Below are positions 1-6,775 of a stretch of 64,000 nucleotides of DNA, piece after piece. Numbering within the stretch: the stretch's first letter is position 1; each line of letters starts with the position of its first letter. The translations under genes and the position numbers were made by a program. The DNA lies in NCBI GenBank assembly GCA_963709775.1, contig CAVPXS010000018.1, positions 248,001-312,000 on the forward strand, in the 5' to 3' direction. Under the pieces are notes generated by a model that was not told where the DNA came from, ran no database searches, and worked only from the letters and a program-made list of their open reading frames with translations. This DNA comes from Salinimicrobium sp963709775. Lineage in GTDB: Bacteria > Bacteroidota > Bacteroidia > Flavobacteriales > Flavobacteriaceae.

Positions 1-26
1 ATCGTTTCATGGCGTTGAATTTATTA

Positions 27-55
27 TTGAACAAAGATAAAAATAGTTAGTTTTG
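27..55 (+). promoter_or_regulatory. Promoter of proS
   Basis: TTG at 27-29, an 18-base spacer and TAGTTTTG at 48-55 match the Bacteroidota housekeeping promoter (-33 TTG, -7 TAnnTTTG). It lies about 50 bases ahead of the proS start. Both elements and the spacing are seen directly; use in the cell is inferred. Confidence 0.6.
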
Positions 56-107
56 CACTAACTTTATTTCATTAACAAGGTGCAAGATTTGTGCCAAAAG
101 ACTGGAG

Positions 108-1586
108 ATGGCAAAGAACCTCACTACAAGAAAAGAAGATTATTCGAAATGGTATAACGAACTGGTAGTAAAAGCCGATTTGGCTGAAAATTCGGCCGTT
201 AGGGGCTGTATGGTGATAAAACCGTACGGTTATGCTATTTGGGAAAAAATGCAGGCGCAGCTTGATAAAATGTTTAAAGAGACCGGTCATCAAAATGCTT
301 ATTTTCCGCTGTTTGTTCCTAAAAGTCTTTTTGAGGCTGAAGAAAAGAATGCTGAAGGTTTTGCAAAAGAATGTGCTATTGTCACTCACTACAGGCTAAA
401 GACCGATCCGGACAATGCTGGTAAGTTAATAGTAGATCCTGAAGCTAAACTGGAGGAGGAGCTTGTTGTTCGGCCAACTTCTGAAGCAATTATCTGGAAC
501 ACCTATAAAGGCTGGGTTCAGTCTTACAGGGATTTGCCTATCTTAATCAATCAATGGGCAAATGTGGTGCGCTGGGAGATGCGTACGCGCCTCTTTCTAC
601 GTACTGCGGAATTTCTTTGGCAGGAAGGGCATACTGCCCATGCTACAAAAGCTGAGGCTATAGCCGAAACTGAGCAAATGAATAATGTCTATGCTGAGTT
701 TGCCGAAAGTTTTATGGCAATGCCGGTGATTAAAGGGAGAAAGACCGAAAGTGAAAGATTCGCAGGTGCCGTAGATACATATTGTATTGAAGCCATGATG
801 CAGGACGGTAAAGCTTTGCAGGCGGGAACTTCTCACTTTTTAGGCCAAAACTTTGCAAAGGCTTTCGATGTAAAATTCGCAAGTAAAGAAGGTAATCTTG
901 AGCATGTATGGGCAACTTCCTGGGGTGTTTCTACCAGATTGATGGGAGCTCTTATTATGACGCACAGTGATGACAACGGACTCGTTTTGCCTCCAAATCT
1001 TGCACCTGTTCAAGTAGTGATAGTGCCAATTTATAAGGGAGAAGAGCAGTTGGATCAAATTTCTGAAGTAGCCAACAAACTTGCTTCCGATCTTAGGGCG
1101 CAAGGGATATCGGTTAAATATGACGATCGCGATACTCAAAAACCCGGCTGGAAATTTGCCCAGTACGAACTACAGGGGGTGCCGGTAAGGATAGCCATTG
1201 GTCCCAAAGATCTTGAGAAAGGTTCTGTGGAACTGGCAAGAAGAGATACATTGAAAAAAGAATTCATCGCTCAGGAGGATGTGGTGAGCAAAGTGAAAGG
1301 TTTGATGACTGAAATTCAGGAGAATCTGCATCAAAGAGCCAGAACCTTTAGAGATGAGCATATCACACCGGTAGAAGATTTTGAGGAATTCAAAAAGGTG
1401 CTTAAAGAAAAAGGCGGATTCATTTCTGCTCATTGGGATGGTACTGCCGAGACTGAAAATAGAATAAAAGAATTGACCAAAGCCACTATTCGCCTTATTC
1501 CGTTTGATGGAGAGAAGGAGGAGGGGACCTGTGTTTACACGGGGAAACCGTCTGTAGGGAGAGTTCTATTTGCGAAAGCTTATTAA
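108..1586 (+). CDS. proS: Prolyl-tRNA synthetase, eukaryote/archaeal-like type
   Basis: Charges tRNA-Pro with proline in the cytoplasm. The 492-residue product is the compact class without the editing insertion found in the longer bacterial type. The proline-binding TSE segment lies near residues 124-126, class II motif 2 (RWEMR...TAEFLWQEGHTAHA) near 155-179, then an anticodon-binding domain from about residue 300 and a C-terminal domain that ends in the conserved Ala-Tyr. The ATG at 108 gives the usual start (MAKNLTTRKEDYSKWY). It is followed by tRNA genes from a separate promoter, so it is probably a single-gene transcript. Assignment is firm. Confidence 0.97.
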   Translation: MAKNLTTRKEDYSKWYNELVVKADLAENSAVRGCMVIKPYGYAIWEKMQAQLDKMFKETGHQNAYFPLFVPKSLFEAEEKNAEGFAKECAIVTHYRLKTDPDNAGKLIVDPEAKLEEELVVRPTSEAIIWNTYKGWVQSYRDLPILINQWANVVRWEMRTRLFLRTAEFLWQEGHTAHATKAEAIAETEQMNNVYAEFAESFMAMPVIKGRKTESERFAGAVDTYCIEAMMQDGKALQAGTSHFLGQNFAKAFDVKFASKEGNLEHVWATSWGVSTRLMGALIMTHSDDNGLVLPPNLAPVQVVIVPIYKGEEQLDQISEVANKLASDLRAQGISVKYDDRDTQKPGWKFAQYELQGVPVRIAIGPKDLEKGSVELARRDTLKKEFIAQEDVVSKVKGLMTEIQENLHQRARTFRDEHITPVEDFEEFKKVLKEKGGFISAHWDGTAETENRIKELTKATIRLIPFDGEKEEGTCVYTGKPSVGRVLFAKAY

Positions 1587-1610
1587 TTTTCAAAAAATTT
1601 TCCTGAACAT

Positions 1611-1640
1611 TTGCGGCATTGAAAAATAGTTGTATTTTTG
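1611..1640 (+). promoter_or_regulatory. Promoter of the tRNA-Glu / rpsT unit
   Basis: TTG at 1611-1613, a 19-base spacer and TATTTTTG at 1633-1640 form a complete flavobacterial promoter about 22 bases ahead of the first tRNA-Glu. No similar element is found between the second tRNA and rpsT, so this promoter may also serve rpsT. Confidence 0.6.
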
Positions 1641-1661
1641 CATCCGCATTTGAAAATAAAT

Positions 1662-1733
1662 GGTCCGTTCGTCTAGGGGTTAGGACGCCAGGTTTTCATC
1701 CTGGTAACAGGGGTTCGATTCCCCTACGGACTA
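1662..1733 (+). tRNA. tRNA-Glu (anticodon TTC), copy 1
   Basis: A 72-base cloverleaf: acceptor stem GGTCCGT pairs with ACGGACT (first pair G-U), anticodon arm CCAGG-TTTTCAT-CCTGG gives anticodon TTC, T arm AGGGG-TTCGATT-CCCCT. No CCA is encoded; the gene ends with discriminator A. It is identical to the copy at 1779-1850. Confidence 0.96.
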
Positions 1734-1765
1734 CAAAGGTTTACAAGTCGTGTAAACCAGCTTTG
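1734..1765 (+). other. Hairpin between the two tRNA-Glu genes
   Basis: GGTTTACA and TGTAAACC form a perfect 8-bp stem around AGTCG, extended by CAAA/TTTG with a small bulge. It has no T run, so it is not a terminator; it could be a processing stem in the joint tRNA transcript. Function is inference. Confidence 0.5.
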
Positions 1766-1778
1766 AAATAATAATAAT

Positions 1779-1850
1779 GGTCCGTTCGTCTAGGGGTTAG
1801 GACGCCAGGTTTTCATCCTGGTAACAGGGGTTCGATTCCCCTACGGACTA
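1779..1850 (+). tRNA. tRNA-Glu (anticodon TTC), copy 2
   Basis: Base-for-base identical to copy 1, with the same TTC anticodon arm and acceptor stem, 45 bases downstream. Identical tandem copies with similar A-rich flanks (TTTGAAA...AAT) point to a local duplication. It ends 30 bases before the rpsT start with no terminator between. Confidence 0.96.
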
Positions 1851-1880
1851 CTGAGAAAGAATTAATTTAATAACAGTGTA

Positions 1881-2129
1881 ATGGCAAATCATAAGTCATC
1901 GTTAAAGAGAATACGTAGCAACGAGACAAAGCGTCTTAGAAACCGCTACCAGCATAAAACTACAAGGAATGCCATCAAGAAGTTACGTGATGCAGAGAAA
2001 GAAGAGGCAGAGACTTTATATCCTACTGTAGCTTCTATGATTGACAAATTAGCGAAGAAGAATATCATTCATGATAATAAAGCCGCTAACCTTAAGTCAA
2101 AGTTGGCTAAGCACGTTGCTGCGCTTTAA
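1881..2129 (+). CDS. rpsT: 30S ribosomal protein S20
   Basis: Small basic 82-residue protein that binds 16S rRNA during 30S assembly. The start MANHKSSLKRIRSNETKR and the helical, Lys/Arg-rich remainder are typical of S20, and the length is normal. It begins 30 bases after the second tRNA-Glu. No TAnnTTTG element is visible in that gap, so it is probably transcribed from the tRNA promoter at 1611-1640 and released by the two terminators that follow. Confidence 0.97.
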   Translation: MANHKSSLKRIRSNETKRLRNRYQHKTTRNAIKKLRDAEKEEAETLYPTVASMIDKLAKKNIIHDNKAANLKSKLAKHVAAL

Positions 2130-2154
2130 TTAAGATAGTGTTCAATTTATAAAG

Positions 2155-2188
2155 AATGCCTTTCGTTTAAAAACGAGAGGCATTTTTT
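2155..2188 (+). terminator. Terminator of rpsT
   Basis: AATGCCTTTCGTT pairs with AACGAGAGGCATT (one G-U) and runs into TTTTTT. A classical intrinsic terminator 25 bases after the rpsT stop codon. Confidence 0.85.
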
Positions 2189-2208
2189 CGTTCTAAATAT
2201 TAAGAAGT

Positions 2209-2237
2209 ACCTCGCAGTGAAAGCTGCGGGGTTTTGT
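2209..2237 (+). terminator. Second terminator after rpsT
   Basis: ACCTCGCAG and CTGCGGGGT pair around TGAAAG, which can fold as a GAAA tetraloop closed by a U-G pair. GGTTTTGTG follows. The same loop occurs in the terminator at 5017-5047. Confidence 0.55.
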
Positions 2238-2243
2238 GATTTT

Positions 2244-2522
2244 AACCACCCCGTCCGCTACCGCGGACACCCCTCCTTAAAATAAGGAGGGGAGCCTTTG
2301 GTCTGTTTTACGACCTCTTGGAGGTCGTCGTCCGCTGGCGGACAGATCTGTCTCCGGACTTGTATTCTGCAATTACTAATTGCGCCCCTCCTTCTTGAGG
2401 AGGAATGTCCGCCACCGGCGAATGGGGAGGTGCTCGTTCTTTTCGATTCTTCTTTAGAACCGCCTTTTAGCACCCCTCCTCGTTGAGGAGGGGTGTCCGC
2501 TATAAGCGGACGGGGTGGTGCT
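2244..2522. repeat. Palindromic intergenic repeat cluster
   Basis: A mosaic of GC-rich units in a much more AT-rich background. A unit at 2246-2293 (AACCACCCCGTCCGCT, GCGGACACCCCTCCT, then hairpin CCCCTCCTTA-AA-TAAGGAGGGG) reappears inverted at about 2470-2519 (CACCCCTCCTCGTTGAGG through GCGGACGGGGTGGTG), and a third, altered inverted copy lies at about 2385-2435. The hairpin CGACCTCTTGGAGGTCG is at about 2310-2327. Open frames here are by-products of the repeats. A related unit occurs at 59446-59485. This fills the 485-base gap between rpsT and rho together with three terminators. Confidence 0.75.
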
Positions 2523-2555
2523 CGTTCCCACAATTTTTCTCTTAAACCGTAAGAC

Positions 2556-2592
2556 AAAAAAAATCCGGAGCATCAAAGATGTCCGGATTTTA
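2556..2592 (-). terminator. Terminator of rho
   Basis: Read on the minus strand, AATCCGGA and TCCGGATT form the stem, followed by a run of eight T. It lies 23 bases after the rho stop codon. Confidence 0.8.
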
Positions 2593-2614
2593 TCATTTTT
2601 GGAAGGTATGTTCC

Positions 2615-4385
2615 TTATCCGTTCATGGAGATCAGGAATTCCTCGTTGTTCTTAGTTTGTTTGATCCTGTCATTGATGAATTCCATCGCTTCAACAGGAT
2701 TCATGTCTGCAAGATATTTGCGCATCACCCACATTCTCTGTAGCGTAGTTTCGTCAAGAAGGATATCATCTCTACGGGTGCTGGAAGAAGTAAGGTCAAT
2801 CGCAGGGAAGATCCTTCTGTTGGCAATTTTTCTATCCAACTGAAGTTCCATGTTACCTGTACCTTTAAATTCCTCAAAGATCACCTCATCCATTTTTGAG
2901 CCGGTTTCGGTAAGAGCTGTAGCGATTATTGAAAGAGATCCACCTCCTTCAATATTACGGGCAGCACCAAAGAATCTTTTAGGCTTGTGTAGTGCATTGG
3001 CATCCACCCCACCGGAAAGTACTTTTCCACTGGCAGGTTGTACCGTATTGTAAGCTCTGGCTAAACGCGTGATGGAATCCAGAAGGATCACTACGTCATG
3101 TCCACACTCTACCATGCGTTTTGCTTTTTCAAGCACTATGTTTGCAACGCGTACATGTTCATGAGCTTCTTTGTCAAAAGTTGAAGCGATCACTTCTCCT
3201 CTTACATTACGCTGCATGTCGGTCACCTCTTCAGGACGTTCGTCAATTAGAAGGATGATCTGGTATACTTCAGGATGGTTTGCCGCTATCGCATTGGCAA
3301 TATCCTTAAGTAGCATCGTCTTACCTGTTTTTGGTTGAGAAACTATCATTCCTCTTTGTCCTTTTCCAATAGGAGAGAACATATCTATTACCCTTGTTGA
3401 AACAGTGCTCTGTCTTTCGGCAATATTAAATTTTTCCTGTGGGAATAGTGGAGTAAGGTGTTCAAATGAAACCCTGTCCCGCACTACCTGTGGAGCAAGA
3501 CCGTTGATTTTATTGATCTTGATAAGCGGGAAATACTTTTCTCCCTCTTTTGGAGGTCTTACCTGGCCAAGAACTGTATCTCCGGTTTTTAAACCGAATA
3601 ATCTTATCTGTGACTGGGAAACGTAAATATCATCTGGAGAAGAGAGATACATGTAGTCTGATGATCTAAGGAAGCCGTAGCCGTCCTGCATGATATCAAG
3701 TACTCCTTCGCTTTCTATGATCGCGTCAAATTCGTAGTCGGGTTCTTTATAGCGGTTTCGGTTATCACGGTTTCCGGAATCTCTGTTCCCGCTGTCGCGA
3801 TTGTCCCTGTTGCCGTTATTGTCGCGGTTCCCGCTGTCACGATTGTTGTCGCGACTGTTATCACGATTTCCCTGGTTCCGGTTATCTCGTGGTATCCTTT
3901 TGACGGGAATCCTTGCGGTTGTCTTTTTGTTGATTTCGGGGAGAAGAATCTTTAGAAGATTGTTGTCTTGAAGAATCTTCTTTTTTCCCTTTTTGCTCAT
4001 TCCTGTTGTCGGAAGAAGCTTTTGTTTCCTGAGGCTGCTCTTTTTTCCCTTCAGATTTCCCTTCAGATTTTCCTCCGGAAGTTTCTGATTTTTTATCAGA
4101 AGACTTTCGCTGGTCTCCGGAGCTTTTTGGAGTGTTGGATTTCTCTTTTCTGGGACGGGTTTTTCGCTGATTCCTTCCGGAGTTTTGATCTTCCTGAGGC
4201 TGTGGTTTTTCCTCTTCGTCTGTCAGTGCCTCCTGAACTTTTTTCGGATTTGCCGCCTGGTAGTCGAGAATTTGGTATACCAGGTCAAGCTTCTTTTGCG
4301 TGCGGTACTTTGGAACCCGTAGCGTTTTGGCTATTTCCTGAAGTTCAGGCAGCTTTTTAGCCTTTAATTCTGAAATTTCAAACAT
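2615..4385 (-). CDS. rho: Transcription termination factor Rho (+1 frameshift in this sequence)
   Basis: Hexameric RNA-dependent ATPase that ends transcription. The N-terminal Rho_N helical domain starts at 4385 (MFEISELKAKKLPELQEIAK). It is followed by a roughly 150-residue disordered insert rich in K, S, E, Q and then R, N, D repeats, an RNA-binding cold-shock-like domain (GYGFLRSSDYMYLSSPDDIY), and the ATPase core with Walker A (PKTGKT) and Walker B (VILLDSITRLARAYN). The reading frame breaks once inside the insert: the first frame stops at 3882 and the second frame carries the rest. One surplus base, for instance in TTTT at 3898-3901 (plus strand), restores a protein of about 589 residues. 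A sequence error is likeliest because rho is usually essential. The insert is a known feature of Bacteroidota Rho. Confidence 0.93.
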
Positions 4386-4551
4386 GAATGTTCTTAAATA
4401 AAATTGGTCTTTGGTTTAACTAACCTTCTCGAGGAAGAATCGAAAAAATTTTTGGAGTCTAAGTAACCTTTATTGAATTGGTTACGAATCGATACTGCAA
4501 TTATACGACATTATTTTCAGATTATAAATATGGTTTCTAAAAAGAATCTGT

Positions 4552-4559
4552 TATTTTTG
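4552..4559 (+). promoter_or_regulatory. -7 element of the DUF4293 gene
   Basis: TATTTTTG matches TAnnTTTG and lies 18 bases ahead of the start codon. No clear TTG at -33. Confidence 0.45.
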
Positions 4560-4577
4560 TGCCTCTATTGAAGAGAA

Positions 4578-4988
4578 ATGCTACAAAGAATTCAGACTGT
4601 TTACTTATTAATTGCGGCTATTTTTAGTGCCGGTTTTGTCTTTATTTTTAAGCTGTGGAATGACCAGACAGGTAATGCGGTGTATATAGAAGATGTTTAC
4701 ACTGCTCTAGGTTTAACCTTAGTTTCGGCTTTGATCTCAATAGTTACGATCTTTTTGTTTAGGAATAGAAAGCTTCAGTTTGTGCTGGGGCGTATCAATA
4801 TCTTATTAAACTTAATTTTACTAGGATTATTTGTCTATTGGTCCCTAACTATATCTGGAGAAACTTCGGTTTCAGAGAAAGGTATTGGGATGCTGACTCC
4901 TGTATTTTCTATCGTTTTTTTAGTGCTGGCCAATAAGGCTATAAAAAAGGATGAAGATCTTGTAAAATCTGTGGACCGGTTGCGATAA
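4578..4988 (+). CDS. DUF4293 family membrane protein
   Basis: A 136-residue integral membrane protein with four predicted helices (about residues 7-25, 42-62, 70-92, 105-122) and a charged C-terminus. It begins MLQRIQTVYLL, as DUF4293 proteins do. The family is confined largely to Bacteroidota and commonly sits divergent from rho, as here. No biochemical function is known. It is followed by a strong terminator, so it is monocistronic. Confidence 0.85.
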   Translation: MLQRIQTVYLLIAAIFSAGFVFIFKLWNDQTGNAVYIEDVYTALGLTLVSALISIVTIFLFRNRKLQFVLGRINILLNLILLGLFVYWSLTISGETSVSEKGIGMLTPVFSIVFLVLANKAIKKDEDLVKSVDRLR

Positions 4989-5016
4989 ACCTTTTATCTT
5001 AGTAGTATTAGTGCGT

Positions 5017-5047
5017 AAAAACCCGAAGTGAAAGCTTCGGGTTTTTT
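5017..5047 (+). terminator. Terminator after the DUF4293 gene
   Basis: AAAACCCGAAG and CTTCGGGTTTT pair around TGAAAG (U-G closed GAAA loop) and continue into TTTTTT. Confidence 0.85.
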
Positions 5048-5107
5048 AGTTCAAGGTTCGAAGTTGTTTAAAGTTCAAGGTTCCAGTTTGCAGAGGTGTT
5101 TGAATGT

Positions 5108-5225
5108 TGTCATCTCGACAGAGTTTTCTGAACGGAAGTGAAGAAAACGACGAGAGATCTCAACAGGTTTTCTACAAGGGTTGGGCAGATTTCTCAGTCA
5201 CTGAAAAGGCTCCTTCGAAATGACA
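5108..5225. repeat. Long inverted-repeat element (TGTCAT...ATGACA ends)
   Basis: Begins TGTCATCTCGACAGAG and ends CTCCTTCGAAATGACA, with further paired segments inside (CGAGAGATCTC against GCAGATTTCTC). This is the layout of the imperfect palindromes with TGTCATTTCGA ends that are scattered between genes in many Bacteroidota. A degenerate relative is seen at about 47516-47580. No coding capacity. Confidence 0.6.
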
Positions 5226-5434
5226 ATTCATTTTTAGCCACTGATCCTGGTCTTAGTTGTATATTGAAAAATTGAAATTTTTTCTTTCCTAATGAACATC
5301 CAGAAAAGATCAATGTTTAGTGAAAAAAACTCGTACTTCTAACTTCGTAAATCTAACTTCAATTTTACTGCCTACTTAAGCCTGCGCACTGCCAACTTCA
5401 AAACCTCTGACCACTGGATACTGAATACTGAACA
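5226..5434. other. Non-coding spacer with degenerate short repeats
   Basis: The stretch from the inverted repeat to the yfcE stop holds no credible gene. Its last 100 bases are low-complexity strings of the kind ACTTCTAACTTCG and ACTGGATACTGAATACTG. Similar strings of AGTTCAAGGTTC lie at 5051-5085, just before the inverted repeat. They look like degenerate short tandem repeats. Confidence 0.5.
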
Positions 5435-5929
5435 CTATTTTTTCCCTAATTCAATCACTTCAAGATCTTTAATTTCCTTGCCATCGATCACAAATCTTAA
5501 CATCGTCCTCACCTGGTGGAAGCCCTGCTTTCCTGCGGCTCCGGGATTCATGTGAAGAACGCCGAGTTTTTTGTCATTCATCACCTTAAGAATATGGGAA
5601 TGGCCGCTTATGAAGATCCTTGGGGGGTTAGCTTTTATTTCCTCTTTTACAGCAGGGGAATAGCGGCCGGGATAACCTCCAATATGGGTGATCCATACAT
5701 CTACTTCTTCACACATAAAACGGTTGTTAAGTGGAAACTCTTTTCTCACTTCTGCGCCATCAATGTTGCCAAAAACGGCTTTTAAAGGTTTTACTTTTTT
5801 GAGGGAATCGCTCACTGCAGTTGTCCCAATATCTCCTGCATGCCATAGCTCATCTGCTTCTTCTGCATATTTTAGGATCCGTTCATCCAAATGTCCATGA
5901 GTATCACTAAGAAGGAGTATCTTTTTCAT
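5435..5929 (-). CDS. YfcE/MJ0936-type metallophosphoesterase
   Basis: A 164-residue calcineurin-like phosphoesterase with the complete metal-binding set: SDTHG near residue 8-12, GDIG near 32, GNID near 54, a lone His in THIGG near 82, and GHSH near 109. Such proteins hydrolyse phosphodiesters such as bis-p-nitrophenyl phosphate in vitro; the physiological substrate is unknown. It is divergent from truA and stands alone. Family assignment is firm, substrate open. Confidence 0.9.
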   Translation of the reverse strand: MKKILLLSDTHGHLDERILKYAEEADELWHAGDIGTTAVSDSLKKVKPLKAVFGNIDGAEVRKEFPLNNRFMCEEVDVWITHIGGYPGRYSPAVKEEIKANPPRIFISGHSHILKVMNDKKLGVLHMNPGAAGKQGFHQVRTMLRFVIDGKEIKDLEVIELGKK

Positions 5930-5995
5930 TGAGAATTTTTATGGTGAGATTAACAATCTAAAGGCAGGAAGAATGAGCAGTTGCCTTTAATGGCT

Positions 5996-6003
5996 TATCT
6001 TTG
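5996..6003 (+). promoter_or_regulatory. -7 element of truA
   Basis: TATCTTTG, an exact TAnnTTTG match 31 bases ahead of the truA TTG start. No TTG at the expected -33 distance. Confidence 0.45.
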
Positions 6004-6034
6004 TTTCTTTAATTTGCAAAAGTAGAAATTTAGA

Positions 6035-6775
6035 TTGAGATATTTTTTGGAGCTGGAATACTTCGGAAAGGCTTATCATGGTTGGCAACGTCAACCTGAA
6101 GCAATTTCGGTGCAGCAAGTTGTTGAAGAATCTCTACGCACCCTGCTTCAGGAGGAAATCGAAGTGGTGGGAGCGGGAAGGACAGATGCCGGAGTACACG
6201 CCCGGCAAATTTTTGCCCATTTTGATTCCGAAGCAAAGCTGTCTAAAAGTTTTATTTTCAGGATAAATTCTTTACTGCCAAAAGACATTGCGGTAAAAGA
6301 TCTACTGTTGGTAAAAGCTGATGCTCATGCGAGGTTTAACGCTGTTTCACGTTCCTATGAGTATCACATCACAACACGAAAAAATGTTTTTGTTAATGAT
6401 TCGGCTTATTTTGTAAAGAGAGAGCTGGATGTGGAAAAGATGAATGAAGCAGCTAAAATTTTACTGCAATATTCAGATTTTAAATGTTTTTCCAGGTCCA
6501 GGACAGATGTTCACACCTACAACTGCAGCATACAGGAAGCAAGATGGGAACAACAGGGGAGTACCCTGATCTTTTACATTACTGCCGACAGATTTTTGAG
6601 AAATATGGTAAGGGCTATTGTAGGTACCTTATTGCAAATTGGATTGGGTAAAATAGAAGTGCAGGAATTGCATCGTATTATTAATAGCAAAGACAGGAGC
6701 CAGGCAGGAGCCTCTGTACCGGCTCACGGATTGTATTTAACGAGGATCTTGTATCCCAATAGTATATTTAATTAA
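6035..6775 (+). CDS. truA: tRNA pseudouridine(38-40) synthase TruA
   Basis: Converts uridine to pseudouridine in the anticodon arm of tRNAs. The 246-residue protein carries the catalytic motif GAGRTDAGVHA with Asp51, and SRSRTDVH near residue 150. The start is TTG: translation from 6035 gives MRYFLELEYFGKAYHGWQRQ, the usual beginning of the family, and no ATG fits. The stop codon overlaps the start of the ABC transporter gene (TAATG), so the two are translationally coupled. Confidence 0.95.
   Translation: MRYFLELEYFGKAYHGWQRQPEAISVQQVVEESLRTLLQEEIEVVGAGRTDAGVHARQIFAHFDSEAKLSKSFIFRINSLLPKDIAVKDLLLVKADAHARFNAVSRSYEYHITTRKNVFVNDSAYFVKRELDVEKMNEAAKILLQYSDFKCFSRSRTDVHTYNCSIQEARWEQQGSTLIFYITADRFLRNMVRAIVGTLLQIGLGKIEVQELHRIINSKDRSQAGASVPAHGLYLTRILYPNSIFN

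Noticed and set aside
2258..2557. Open frames of 60-100 codons on both strands between rpsT and rho
   Set aside because: They are created by the GC-rich palindromic repeats, have low-complexity Pro/Arg/Ser composition and no start context.
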